DNA of 64,000 nt, from the NCBI RefSeq assembly GCF_003967535.1, contig NZ_BIFR01000001.1, positions 859,493 to 923,492 on the forward strand. Direction: 5' to 3'. The stretch comes from Tengunoibacter tsumagoiensis. Its GTDB lineage: Bacteria > Chloroflexota > Ktedonobacteria > Ktedonobacterales > Ktedonobacteraceae. The position numbers and the translations under genes are program-made. This document shows, piece by piece, positions 18,055-27,471 of this stretch. The notes below the pieces were generated by a model, which saw nothing but the letters and a program-made list of their open reading frames with translations, did not search any database and was not told the DNA's origin. Positions within the stretch are counted from its first letter, which is position 1. The number at the start of each line of letters is the position of its first letter.

Positions 18055-18549
18055 ATGTCTCATTCTCCTGAGGCTCAGAGACCTGGAGTGAAAGTTTTCT
18101 ACTCATACTCCCATAAAGATGAAGATCTTCGCGAAGAATTACAGACACATCTTGCACTGATGCGTCGTCAGCAGATTATTGCTGAGTGGCATGATCGAGC
18201 CCTGCTGGCTGGCGATACCTGGCCCGATGAGATTGACGAACATCTGGAGACTGCTGATGTCATTCTTTTATTGATCAGTGCCAATTTTATCGCTTCCGAG
18301 TATTGTTATGGAAAAGAGATGAAGCGGGCTCTGGAGCGACGTGAAGCTGGTGAGGCGCTCGTGATTCCGATCTATTTAAAATCCACGGATATGAAAGGGG
18401 CGCCCTTTGCCTCTATTCAAGGTGTACCGCGCGATCAGATCCCTGTTGTGAGTAGCCGATGGCATCACCGCGATGAGGCCTGGCTTCACGTCACAAAAGC
18501 GCTCAGAGCCGCTATTACAAACTGGCAAGAGAAGAAACAAACATCATAG
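18055..18549 (+). CDS. Stand-alone TIR-domain protein
   Basis: This 164-residue protein is essentially one TIR domain. It begins with KVFYSYSHKDEDLREEL (box 1) and continues with a DVILLLISANFIASEYCYGKEM segment. That segment matches the SxxFxxSxxCxxE pattern, whose Glu is the catalytic residue of TIR NADases. A C-terminal helix follows. No sensor or membrane domain is fused. Bacterial TIR proteins often deplete NAD+ as the effector arm of anti-phage systems. It lies 21 nt from the end of the convergent Wadjet operon, so it forms part of a defence island. No ThsA, Argonaute or STING partner is adjacent, so the activating signal is unknown. Confidence 0.85.
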   Translation: MSHSPEAQRPGVKVFYSYSHKDEDLREELQTHLALMRRQQIIAEWHDRALLAGDTWPDEIDEHLETADVILLLISANFIASEYCYGKEMKRALERREAGEALVIPIYLKSTDMKGAPFASIQGVPRDQIPVVSSRWHHRDEAWLHVTKALRAAITNWQEKKQTS

Positions 18550-18570
18550 ATTGACTTCGCTTTGGCGCGG

Positions 18571-19968
18571 CTACAGATCGCTGAATAGCCATGCCGTAAG
18601 CCCTTCTTGATAGGCCTTCTGTCCCTGTTGTTGTATGGCTTCGTTAAGGTTTGCAAATGGTAGTGGGAGCTGCTCAATTGCCGCCAGTTCTTCTTCTGTC
18701 ATCGGTTGGCTGCGCTCATGCAGTGCGTGCTGATAGCTGGCCTCATCAAAGTGCCAGAGCTGGAGATGGTGAGGATAGCGTTCAAGAAAATATGTGGCGA
18801 TGCGCAGGCCCTGCACATCAAAGTCGCCACTATAATACAGGGTAAGTTCTGGCTGTGTCTCTATCAACAGGCTGAGCAGGCGCATGGTAGCACTACTGGG
18901 CCAGCCCGCAGTACAGATAAGCGTTGGATGTTCTGCTAATGGGCGCCCGGTCTTATGCAGGTGATCTACCAGATCCTCAAATACGGGCGGATTTTCAAGT
19001 AAATAGACCTTTCTCCCACAGGCAAAAACTTTTGTCCACTCGATAATCTGGCGCAGAGGCAGCAGTAGAATATCTTCACTCGCAGACGAGACAATGGCAT
19101 CAGGTTGTCCATTGGCTCGTTCAGCACCAGCCAGATGATAGATAGCAACATTGGAGGAGATTGTATCCAGTAAAAGTCCGGCTTCATAATAGACGAGCAG
19201 GCGTTCAGGTTCAGGGAGAGGCTCATCGGTTTTTGTATAAGAGAGATCCAGGCTGCTAACCTCGTCATCTTCAGCCTCTTTGAGCAGTGGCTCCTGTCGT
19301 AGATCGATCAATGCTTGATAGAAGAGCCGTCCAGAAGGTATATTGATATCAAAAAAATGGGGATCGCCACTGATCTGACGCGCAAAGAGCGCCAGACGCT
19401 GATAATGCACAGGTGCTTCTGTGGGTAACTGATTGAGCGCTTGCGCTATCAACACAACGGTCTCGAGTAGTTCGCTCTGTTCTGCTGGCGAGGCATTTTT
19501 ATACCGTCGCAAAAGGAAAGAGATGCCATGTTTGCCGGTACCAAGCCAGATTGCAGCATGGGAAGCAGGTGGCTGAGCATGAAGGATACTCTGGAGTGCC
19601 TGTATGAACGTAGCTTGCTGTTGAAATTGTCTGGCTCGCTGCTGTGGTCTGGTCAGTAGCGAGCGATCAGGAAAGCTGGCCTGGAGCAGTGCGGGGAGCT
19701 CGCAAGCGAAGCTACTTGCCAGCAGGGCTTTTTGGAAATCTACCAGTCTGATGAGAACATCATCTTCCCTGGAGAGCGGCTGGCCGAGAAAGCTTGCAAT
19801 CTCCAACCGCTCTTCATAGCTACAGTCCTTAAGATGGATCTGACCTCCCACGCGACCGAAGGAGATATATTTGTGATAGATGGCCTCCAGGAGGCGCGCT
19901 CGAGCTGGAGCTTGAAAAAACTCTACCGCCTGTTTGAGCCGGGCTGCGTCTTTACTGCTTTCTGACAT
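18571..19968 (-). CDS. jetD: Wadjet JetD-like Toprim nuclease (DUF2399 / TIGR02679)
   Basis: A 465-residue protein with an N-terminal helical/winged-helix region and a C-terminal Toprim fold. The Toprim acidic residues are visible as Glu in VYLLENPP (about residue 326) and D-x-D in YYSGDFDVQGL (about 380). In Wadjet systems JetD is the topoisomerase VI-like nuclease that cleaves circular plasmid DNA gripped by the JetABC condensin. It is the last gene of jetABCD. The start ATG at 19968 is preceded directly by an in-frame GTG (19971), which touches the jetC stop, so translation is coupled. Identification rests on the complete four-gene order plus these motifs. Confidence 0.85.
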   Translation of the reverse strand: MSESSKDAARLKQAVEFFQAPARARLLEAIYHKYISFGRVGGQIHLKDCSYEERLEIASFLGQPLSREDDVLIRLVDFQKALLASSFACELPALLQASFPDRSLLTRPQQRARQFQQQATFIQALQSILHAQPPASHAAIWLGTGKHGISFLLRRYKNASPAEQSELLETVVLIAQALNQLPTEAPVHYQRLALFARQISGDPHFFDINIPSGRLFYQALIDLRQEPLLKEAEDDEVSSLDLSYTKTDEPLPEPERLLVYYEAGLLLDTISSNVAIYHLAGAERANGQPDAIVSSASEDILLLPLRQIIEWTKVFACGRKVYLLENPPVFEDLVDHLHKTGRPLAEHPTLICTAGWPSSATMRLLSLLIETQPELTLYYSGDFDVQGLRIATYFLERYPHHLQLWHFDEASYQHALHERSQPMTEEELAAIEQLPLPFANLNEAIQQQGQKAYQEGLTAWLFSDL

Positions 19969-19971
19969 CAC

Positions 19972-22900
19972 TTATTGTTTCTCCGTTAGAAGCATATTCT
20001 GATCGGTGCTCCAGAAAGAGGGGAAGCCAGTTGCTAGCTCAGTCCCTTTCTGATGCAGCATGACATAGCGAACCGAGGCTGGAATTTCAGTTCCTTCACC
20101 TGAGACGCGGGGCCCGCTCATGATCCATTGAAAGTGCTGCGAAGCCAGGAACTTCAGTAAGCGCTGCGTATTATTCAGACTGACCTTGTCGAAAGCCTCA
20201 TCCAGTGCAATCAAACGTGGAGCCCCTTTGCCTGCGCTTTCATAGAGGGCCGAGAGGGCTGCAAAGAAAGGCACATATAAGGCGATATACTGCTCGGCTC
20301 CACTGCGCTGTTTAAAGAAGCGTTCAGTGAGATGCTGCCGTGAACCATCGGGGCGCGAGACATAGACCTCAAAGCGGAACCAGTCGCGATAGTCGAAGAT
20401 CTGTGCCAGCGCTTCAGTAAAGGGCAGAGCGTTGGTACTCTGCTGGTTTGCTCGTAGCGAGACAATCTCTTGTCGGAAGGCATTCACCAGGGCCTCAACC
20501 TCATCTTCTTTAAGGGACTGAGCAGGACGCCGCAGGAGATGATAAAACTGGGCCAGTTGTCCACCTGCCTGTACTTGATCGGGTTCTTTTAAGACCCAGT
20601 TCAGACGATAGTGTTCTTCGACAAAAGCAGTATGGCTCAGGACAGTATTCATCCTGGAGACCCAGGACTCGGCATCCACGATATGCTTACGAATGGTATC
20701 AGCCATCTCTTTTAAAAGAAAGTGTTGGAAGAGGGTCCGTTCGCGCTCATCGAGAAGCTTCTCTTGCTGGGAGATCTCTTCGGCCAGCCGTGTCAGGAGC
20801 TCGAAAGGGGTGGCATTCTCGGCATTGAGGAAACGGACTGTCCCCTGCGGATCAACGCTAATACCATAGTCATGAAGCAGATTGCTGACATCGCTAAAGA
20901 TCACAAAGAGCTGATTATAGGCCGTGTTCCGTTCTCTATCCAGTGTTAATTTGCTTGCCAGGTAGGCTTCCTCAGCGGGTTGTAAGGGCTCATCCAGCAG
21001 ACTCTGTGCGGCTTCAAGGTTGGCCTGTTGGTGCATGCGCTGTCGCAAGGCATAAAATTGCTCGACAGGATAAGATTCCAGAAAAGTCAGGAGCATTGTG
21101 TAAGCTTTCTGACAGACCTGCTGAACATGTGTGAGCCGCTCCTGTGCTTGCGTAAAGGCCTCGCGAGTTGCCTCCAGCACCGTCTCGGATTTTCCTCGAG
21201 CTGTATGAGCTTCCTGTAGCTCGCCGGGTAGGCTTTTCAACCGCTCCTGAAGATCGCGCAATTGCTCAAAGAGGCTCTCAACATTCTCTCCTTCCAGTTC
21301 CGTCAGGATCTCTCGTAAGGTTGCCAGTTCAGCCTGGGCCTGTTCGGCCTCTTGCTCAACTCTGCGTTGCGCCTGAGCAGTGCGGAACTCGGCAGCCCTT
21401 GCCTGATCTAGCAGACGGGTAGCTTTCTGGAAGCCCTGCCAGCTCCGTAAGAGATTCTGAAGATAGCCCTGGATCGTCTGTCCTTCTCTGGCGAGAAGAT
21501 TGGTCTGATCATAGGCCTGATCGATGCGAGCGGCGTCATTCAGGAAGAGATCATCGCCATTGGCCTCTTTGTGCAGATGGATGCGTAATTGCTGAATCTG
21601 CAAGCGAATCTGTTGCGTCTCATTACGAGCATTCTGGTAGCGGCTCTGGGCCTGTTCTAGAATTGTTAAGCTCGCCTGAACAGAGAGAGAGCCAGCCTCA
21701 AACTGGCTCTCTTTCATGACAGTATGCAGTGCACTCTGTAAACTTAAGAGCTCCTGACGTTGTTGCTCATTTGTTTCGATCTGGGTAATGAGTTGTTGAA
21801 GTTCGGTTGTCAGTGTTTCGAGCTGCTGCTGAAGGGCTGCTAACTGGACCTGCTGCTCGCGTTGCCGATTGGCCTTTCCAATGTAGCGGACAGTACCAGA
21901 TCCTTGTTGGCCTCTTAGCAGACCATGCTGCCACTGTACACTTCCTTCAGAATACAGCGTCTGCTCTACGACTGCTATTGTCTGCTGAAGCGTCTCTTCC
22001 CAGATGGGATAGCGTTCGCCTAACTGTTCAATCAATGCGGGATCGCAGCGGAGCCAGCGCGTTGAAAGGTGTTGCGAGTGATTGGAGAGCTGAAGTCGGC
22101 AATCAGCCAACCCTTCGTGTGTGAGGAAAGCATCAACGGTTGCCTGTTCAGAAGGGAGAACGACCAGAGCGTCCAGAAGACCGGCATCCGCAAGCGTCTG
22201 CTCGATGCCTCCTGCGACCTGGCTATCAAGCTCGGGCGTAAAATCGAGCAGCATATAGAGTGGAAGAGCCTGAATGCCCTGTTGAGCCAGCCGTTCACGA
22301 GCCACTATTCGATGTGGCAAGCGATATGGCAGAGCCTCGGGCTGCTGCAAGATGCGCTCATACTGTTCCTGAGCTAAGGCTAGCTCATGCTGCTTTCCTC
22401 CTTGCTTGCGACTGAGCTCTTTTGAGCGCTGCTGCATCTGTGTAATAGTGATGCGTGTCAGTTCTAACGCCTGTTGCAGCCGGGCCGTGTACTCTGAGAG
22501 CAACTGCTCGAGCAATGTAGCCGTCTCACGAGGTGAGTGCGTTTCGTTATAAAACTGAATGGCCTGTTCGTGTAGCTGCGTAAAGTAGCCAGGTGGCAGG
22601 AAATCAGACTGTTCGAGCAATTGATCTAAGCGATCGGCGAGATTCTGCTGTGCACTATATGTCTCTTCACGGGCCTGTTCAAACTGTCGGGTCTGCTCAT
22701 CTACCTCATCGTAGAGCTTTCGCTCCTGTTGTTGGGCCATCTGTAGATGATTGGAGGCCTGTTGAAGCTCCTGGTGGAGTTGACGCAGAGTGCGTAACCA
22801 GGTGAGCCGACTGGCGATAGTCGAGCTCATTAGAGCGGGAAGCGTGACAGAGAGTTGAGGGGTAGTCTGCTCGAGAGCGATCTGCTGAACCTGTGCGACG

Positions 22901-24312
22901 ATCGTAGCGATCTGGTTGGCAGCAATCTCCCAGTGTGCCTCATGTTCTGCGCGTCGCTGCATCGTTTCCAGCAGTTGCGTAGCTTGTGAGCGAGCCTGAA
23001 AGAAATCTTGTTGCTGTTGTTCGACATCCCGGGCATTCTCTTCACGGTGGGCGATGGCATCGGAGAGAATCTGCTGCTGCTCCTCCAGGGCTCGGCGGAG
23101 CTCTGCGACTCTGGCACTGACCTGATTGAGGCGTTGGACCGCTTGCAATCCTTCGCTCCCCTCTAATGCTGAGATCCGACCGGTCACCTGAGCCTGTTCG
23201 CGCTCGAGCTCAACAATACGGCTCTCCATTCGGGCCATCTCATTCTCTGAGCGTGTAATCATCCGTTTATGGCGTAGCACTTCATTATGGAGCTCGTTCT
23301 CGCGCTGTTGCTCATGAATATATTCACCAGCTGCCAGTCGTACCTGAGCAATGGTCAACGATTGCTGTGCTGCATGAAGTTGCTCGACAGCATCATATGC
23401 CTTCTTCCTTCGCGCAATCTCATCCTGTAACGTATCCATCAGCTCCAGGGTAGTTGCGGCCTGTTGTAAGAGATCATCAGGGATCTGTGGGAGTGATTGA
23501 TCCAGAAACTCGCGCACCTTCTCCAGAGAGATCGCGCTATTGAGATTGGGCTGGCGCAGATAGAGGAGCTGCTTAATTAAGCGTTTGAAATCATTCACAT
23601 TGGCAAAATTGAAGAGATAGTGCGAGACCTTCTGCTCATATTCGCGGGCCGTGTCGCAGACAATACCATGTTCGGCCACTGTCTTTTTAAATGACTTAAA
23701 ATCCTGGGCCTTGCGACCATCGCGGTGCTCCTGGAAGGTGGGGAGATCGTATTCGAGACGTGAGCCATCAGTAATCAGGAAGCGGAAGGCATTAACGGGA
23801 TGCACATTATTCCGATTGCCAGAGAAGACCAGGCCAATGGTGAGAAACCGCGCACGTTCGTAATCGCCCTGCTCCCAATAGGCGCGTAGCTCTGAAGCGA
23901 AGGGAGGCTCATCGGGATTGCACCATTCAAATTCTAGCGCAACATAGCTGGTGCGTTGATCGCGGACAAACGGAGTGGCTGAATCATTGCTGCCAACAAT
24001 ATAGTAATCGATCCGCTTCTCACGTTTGCCAAAGGTATCGATCCGTTCAGGACGATAATCTCCATCCAGTGCCAGTGGAAGAGCGGCCATCAGCACCGTT
24101 GATTTTCCGGATGCATTTTCACCAGCTAGAAAGAGGCGCCCATGAGGTATCTCAAACTCCTGATGTTCATATAACCAGAAATTTGTTAGAATCACGCGCC
24201 GCAGACGATAGCCAACTGGCCCCCCATCAACGGTCTGGAGCCGGTCGGCCAGCTGGCGTACAACCTCCTCGGAACCCTCATCCAATAGTGGTGCTTGTAA
24301 ACGATTAACCAT
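19972..24312 (-). CDS. jetC: Wadjet JetC-like SMC ATPase (TIGR02680)
   Basis: A 1446-residue SMC/MukB-like protein. Walker A is GENASGKST (about residue 67). A very long Gln/Glu/Leu-rich coiled coil with a central hinge follows, then the C-terminal ABC signature RSGAEQY (about 1337) and Walker B LIALDEAFD (about 1367). This is the TIGR02680 family, whose members always travel with TIGR02677, 02678 and 02679. JetC dimerises with the kleisin JetA and JetB to extrude DNA loops and detect small circular DNA. Start ATG with GAGG upstream, 39 nt after the jetB stop. All ATPase motifs are intact, so the system looks functional. Confidence 0.9.
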   Translation of the reverse strand: MVNRLQAPLLDEGSEEVVRQLADRLQTVDGGPVGYRLRRVILTNFWLYEHQEFEIPHGRLFLAGENASGKSTVLMAALPLALDGDYRPERIDTFGKREKRIDYYIVGSNDSATPFVRDQRTSYVALEFEWCNPDEPPFASELRAYWEQGDYERARFLTIGLVFSGNRNNVHPVNAFRFLITDGSRLEYDLPTFQEHRDGRKAQDFKSFKKTVAEHGIVCDTAREYEQKVSHYLFNFANVNDFKRLIKQLLYLRQPNLNSAISLEKVREFLDQSLPQIPDDLLQQAATTLELMDTLQDEIARRKKAYDAVEQLHAAQQSLTIAQVRLAAGEYIHEQQRENELHNEVLRHKRMITRSENEMARMESRIVELEREQAQVTGRISALEGSEGLQAVQRLNQVSARVAELRRALEEQQQILSDAIAHREENARDVEQQQQDFFQARSQATQLLETMQRRAEHEAHWEIAANQIATIVAQVQQIALEQTTPQLSVTLPALMSSTIASRLTWLRTLRQLHQELQQASNHLQMAQQQERKLYDEVDEQTRQFEQAREETYSAQQNLADRLDQLLEQSDFLPPGYFTQLHEQAIQFYNETHSPRETATLLEQLLSEYTARLQQALELTRITITQMQQRSKELSRKQGGKQHELALAQEQYERILQQPEALPYRLPHRIVARERLAQQGIQALPLYMLLDFTPELDSQVAGGIEQTLADAGLLDALVVLPSEQATVDAFLTHEGLADCRLQLSNHSQHLSTRWLRCDPALIEQLGERYPIWEETLQQTIAVVEQTLYSEGSVQWQHGLLRGQQGSGTVRYIGKANRQREQQVQLAALQQQLETLTTELQQLITQIETNEQQRQELLSLQSALHTVMKESQFEAGSLSVQASLTILEQAQSRYQNARNETQQIRLQIQQLRIHLHKEANGDDLFLNDAARIDQAYDQTNLLAREGQTIQGYLQNLLRSWQGFQKATRLLDQARAAEFRTAQAQRRVEQEAEQAQAELATLREILTELEGENVESLFEQLRDLQERLKSLPGELQEAHTARGKSETVLEATREAFTQAQERLTHVQQVCQKAYTMLLTFLESYPVEQFYALRQRMHQQANLEAAQSLLDEPLQPAEEAYLASKLTLDRERNTAYNQLFVIFSDVSNLLHDYGISVDPQGTVRFLNAENATPFELLTRLAEEISQQEKLLDERERTLFQHFLLKEMADTIRKHIVDAESWVSRMNTVLSHTAFVEEHYRLNWVLKEPDQVQAGGQLAQFYHLLRRPAQSLKEDEVEALVNAFRQEIVSLRANQQSTNALPFTEALAQIFDYRDWFRFEVYVSRPDGSRQHLTERFFKQRSGAEQYIALYVPFFAALSALYESAGKGAPRLIALDEAFDKVSLNNTQRLLKFLASQHFQWIMSGPRVSGEGTEIPASVRYVMLHQKGTELATGFPSFWSTDQNMLLTEKQ

Positions 24313-24351
24313 TCCGACCTCTTCTCTCCTTCAAGTCAATGTATCAGCAGG

Positions 24352-25734
24352 CTAGCGATTATTCCATTCAAAGATTAATTGTGATTTACTGGTAGGTTTG
24401 CGTACGCTTTTCGAGCGAGGCCGTGGCCGCTCCGCTGGTTCTTGATCATAATTGGCGCTATAGCGAGCAGCCGTAGGAAGTATCAGTAGCTCATCATTTG
24501 CCAGGGGGCCGCGTAAAAGACCAAACTGGCGCATGCGCTGATAGATCTCATCCAGTAGTTCGCTGGCCTTAAGCGCCTGAAGCGTCGTGCCCCAATTCAT
24601 GCCATGGCGTTGACGGAGCTCAGTGAACAGAGGGGCGATATCCAGACTGGTTACACGAATACACCCATAACTGTCTGGTTGCCAGTGACCCTCTTCTACT
24701 TGTTGTCGAAAGGCCCCACAGAGCAAGAGAATAATATGATTGTAGCCGCTACTGAGCACGATATCGGGCCCTGAGCCCACTGAGAGACTGCCTCCTCGTA
24801 CAATACAGGCATAATCATTATTGAGTTCCAGCAGCCAGCCAAATGATTCTGCCAGTTCATCGCTGATCAGCTCGGAGTCATGTTGTAGAGCTGCAAAGGC
24901 TTCGGGATCATCCAGTCGCAGCAGCATAGGCCCCAGGAGAAGACTGCGCCAGGCGCGGGTCAGAGGTGGAATGGGGTCGGCCAGCGCTGGAATATTCCAG
25001 GATGTAGACTGATTGCTCTGTCCACTTGCCAATGCAGAGCTGACTGCATCGATCTGGCGTTGATTGAGCGACTCAACTAAAGAGTGAGTTAAGACGGTAA
25101 ACTCATAGAGTACTTCATTGTCTTGCTGGTAGCCTACCTCAACCCATTTAGAGGTCTCACCTTCCAGTGTATGAATACCGCCAAGTCTGCTTAGATAATC
25201 GAGCGCGCGTGACATACTATAGCGATCATACTGATTGCGGAAATCGAGTGCGTTTCCACCGGTTAAACCTGTCTGCTCCTGTAACTCTTGAATGAGCTGT
25301 GAGAGGAGAAACTGTTGATTGCGCCCACCCCCGGCCAGGAAGCGCTTCTCAGCGAACCAGAGCAGCCACGTAAAGCAAGCAAAATCGCGGGCTTTCCGCA
25401 GCTTCTCATCGGTGTAGAGTGGGACCAGCATATGGGTGTGGCGCTCTAACCTGAAGAACGAGCTTCCCCGCTGAACGCGCCAACCAGTATGCTGCTTGTG
25501 CCACTCCTCAAGCTCTGCAACATGCATACGAAGGAGCCGATACAACTCGGGATGAGCCTGTGCTGAGATCAACTCATTATCCATCAGAGCGGTCTGAGCT
25601 TGCAGAAGATTCGCTGTAGACGAGCGGTGAGCGGACGAGGCGCTCCGCTCATTTTTTCGTTCGGTCGTCGTCTGTTCTATAGCTTGTTCGGAGACTATTT
25701 GTTCAGTCTCATCCGACCAGATATCTTCTTCCAT
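24352..25734 (-). CDS. jetB: Wadjet JetB-like KITE protein (DUF2398 / TIGR02678)
   Basis: A 460-residue protein with winged-helix character, including an RLERHTHMLVPLYTDEKLRKARDFACF segment and a SRALDYLSRLGGI segment. The N terminus is acidic and low-complexity, and the C terminus is basic. It corresponds to JetB, which bridges kleisin and SMC heads like MukE. I start at the ATG at 25734 because GAGAGG lies 6 nt upstream; a GTG one codon earlier is too close. It begins 11 nt after the jetA stop. Confidence 0.82.
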   Translation of the reverse strand: MEEDIWSDETEQIVSEQAIEQTTTERKNERSASSAHRSSTANLLQAQTALMDNELISAQAHPELYRLLRMHVAELEEWHKQHTGWRVQRGSSFFRLERHTHMLVPLYTDEKLRKARDFACFTWLLWFAEKRFLAGGGRNQQFLLSQLIQELQEQTGLTGGNALDFRNQYDRYSMSRALDYLSRLGGIHTLEGETSKWVEVGYQQDNEVLYEFTVLTHSLVESLNQRQIDAVSSALASGQSNQSTSWNIPALADPIPPLTRAWRSLLLGPMLLRLDDPEAFAALQHDSELISDELAESFGWLLELNNDYACIVRGGSLSVGSGPDIVLSSGYNHIILLLCGAFRQQVEEGHWQPDSYGCIRVTSLDIAPLFTELRQRHGMNWGTTLQALKASELLDEIYQRMRQFGLLRGPLANDELLILPTAARYSANYDQEPAERPRPRSKSVRKPTSKSQLIFEWNNR

Positions 25735-25745
25735 CACGATCCTCT

Positions 25746-27323
25746 CTAGCTCACCTTCGCCACAAGCTGGAGTCGATAACGTGGCAGGGTAAGAATTCCA
25801 TCTCGGGCCTGTAGTGAGACCATATGTTGCTCATCGCGATTGAGTAGAGTGACCACTGTTCCATCGGAGAGCGAATATTCGCAGGTGGCACTGCACAGGC
25901 AGCCATCAATAATCTGCACCAGCATCTGTCGCTCATCAGGTGAGATCCGCCCCAGGGTTGCAAGATCCAGGATCGGACGCGAGAAGAGCCGATCAAAGCG
26001 GACTTTCTGAGCCTGTTGCTGCTTCTCATACTCCTGTCGTAGCGCTGCCAGTTCACTTTGATTGCTGCGCATCGGTTGTTCAACCGTTCGTTCGACGTAG
26101 CCTTTATACAGAGGGCGCAGGTTTCGTGTCACTGTTGCTGGAGCCTGCCAGGTTGGACGTGAGCCAGCACGTTCGGCGATCTCAGGTGTACCGGTCATTC
26201 CTTCGGGGAGGTGAATGGGGAGCGTATTGGCAAAGCCTGCGGCAAAGAGCATCTGAGCCGCCGTAAAATCTTCGGTTGTCAGGAGGCGGTTCCCCAGCGA
26301 ATAGAGCATACTCACATAATCGGTCTGGGGTCGCATAGACGTTGCGAGCATGTGAGCGCGATGGACCACCTTATCGACGGCATCGTGGGCGGCCTTCAAG
26401 AACATATTCACGTTCATCTCACGCGCAAACCAGTGCAGGAGCGCTGAAACCTGCCGTTCAACATCCTCATGCCAGAGCTCCTGATGTTCAACCAGCGTCT
26501 GACTGGGAGGAGGAGCCTCAGAGACCACCTCCACCAGCAGAGCCTGCTTTCCGCTCTGGGTCCAATCCGCCAGTAATGTGCGGATCGACTGACTGTATTC
26601 CACCAACTGTTGTGCAAAGCTCTGTACGTAGAGCACGACAATGTTTTTATAGATTAGAAACGAATCAATATCGAAGGCCTGCTGAGAGCTACGATTCATA
26701 CTCCCAAGGTATTGGGCTGCATCGTTGGTCAGCTTCTCCCAGGTCGTAAACGCAATACGCCATTGCTCTGCAATCTCTTGATAGCGTTCGGTTGTATAAC
26801 TGCCACGTTCGGACTGTAGCCATGTATCTAATCGTTCCAGAACTTCCCATAGGCGCGGCAGATCACCCTGATAGAGTCCGCCCTCACTGGCACCAATGCG
26901 AGCCTGTTCCGCCAGAAAAGCCTCAATTGCCAGAGCCTCTTGCGTCGCCTGATAGAGCAGAACAGGCGAGCGAAAATCTGCAATGGTTGTCACACGACTG
27001 GTATCATAGAGCGTCGAAAGATTGCCCCAGGTTACCAGACGAGCAAGATCATTGCGGCAGGCTTCCAGTGTATACTCATGGGTGGCCTCTGTTCGTAAGA
27101 CATCCAGCACGTCCTGCGCGGTAAGCTGATAGCGATATTCACGGCTCCGCTGCAAAAAGATGCGCATAATTGAGCGGTACCAATCGACACGATCACTGAT
27201 TGGCGTTAAATAATTAAAGAGCGTGATTGCGCCAGAGGGCTTAAAACTCGAAACAAGTCTATTCGAGCTGGTCTCAGGAGAAACCTCAGTGGGCTGGCTG
27301 TTCTGTTCAGCTGCTAATGACAA
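25746..27323 (-). CDS. jetA: Wadjet JetA-like kleisin (DUF2397 / TIGR02677)
   Basis: A 525-residue helical protein, the first gene of the operon. An N-terminal winged helix (NYLTPISDRVDWYRSIMRIFLQRSREY) precedes a long helical middle and a C-terminal winged helix near residues 455-520. This order matches the DUF2397 family, the MukF-like kleisin of Wadjet. The start is TTG at 27323 with GGGAG six nt upstream. DUF2397/2398/2399 content points to the type III subclass, a label I give from memory of the families. Confidence 0.82.
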   Translation of the reverse strand: MSLAAEQNSQPTEVSPETSSNRLVSSFKPSGAITLFNYLTPISDRVDWYRSIMRIFLQRSREYRYQLTAQDVLDVLRTEATHEYTLEACRNDLARLVTWGNLSTLYDTSRVTTIADFRSPVLLYQATQEALAIEAFLAEQARIGASEGGLYQGDLPRLWEVLERLDTWLQSERGSYTTERYQEIAEQWRIAFTTWEKLTNDAAQYLGSMNRSSQQAFDIDSFLIYKNIVVLYVQSFAQQLVEYSQSIRTLLADWTQSGKQALLVEVVSEAPPPSQTLVEHQELWHEDVERQVSALLHWFAREMNVNMFLKAAHDAVDKVVHRAHMLATSMRPQTDYVSMLYSLGNRLLTTEDFTAAQMLFAAGFANTLPIHLPEGMTGTPEIAERAGSRPTWQAPATVTRNLRPLYKGYVERTVEQPMRSNQSELAALRQEYEKQQQAQKVRFDRLFSRPILDLATLGRISPDERQMLVQIIDGCLCSATCEYSLSDGTVVTLLNRDEQHMVSLQARDGILTLPRYRLQLVAKVS

Positions 27324-27471
27324 TAATGGCTCCCTTACAACGACCAGGTATCAGAAACGTTTTTTTTACGGGTAAACATACAAAGAGATTTCTATGAGGG
27401 ACAGTATAGCATAGAAGTCAGATAAAATCACAATTAAGATGTTATGAAACTTCTTTTGGACTATATCTGAT

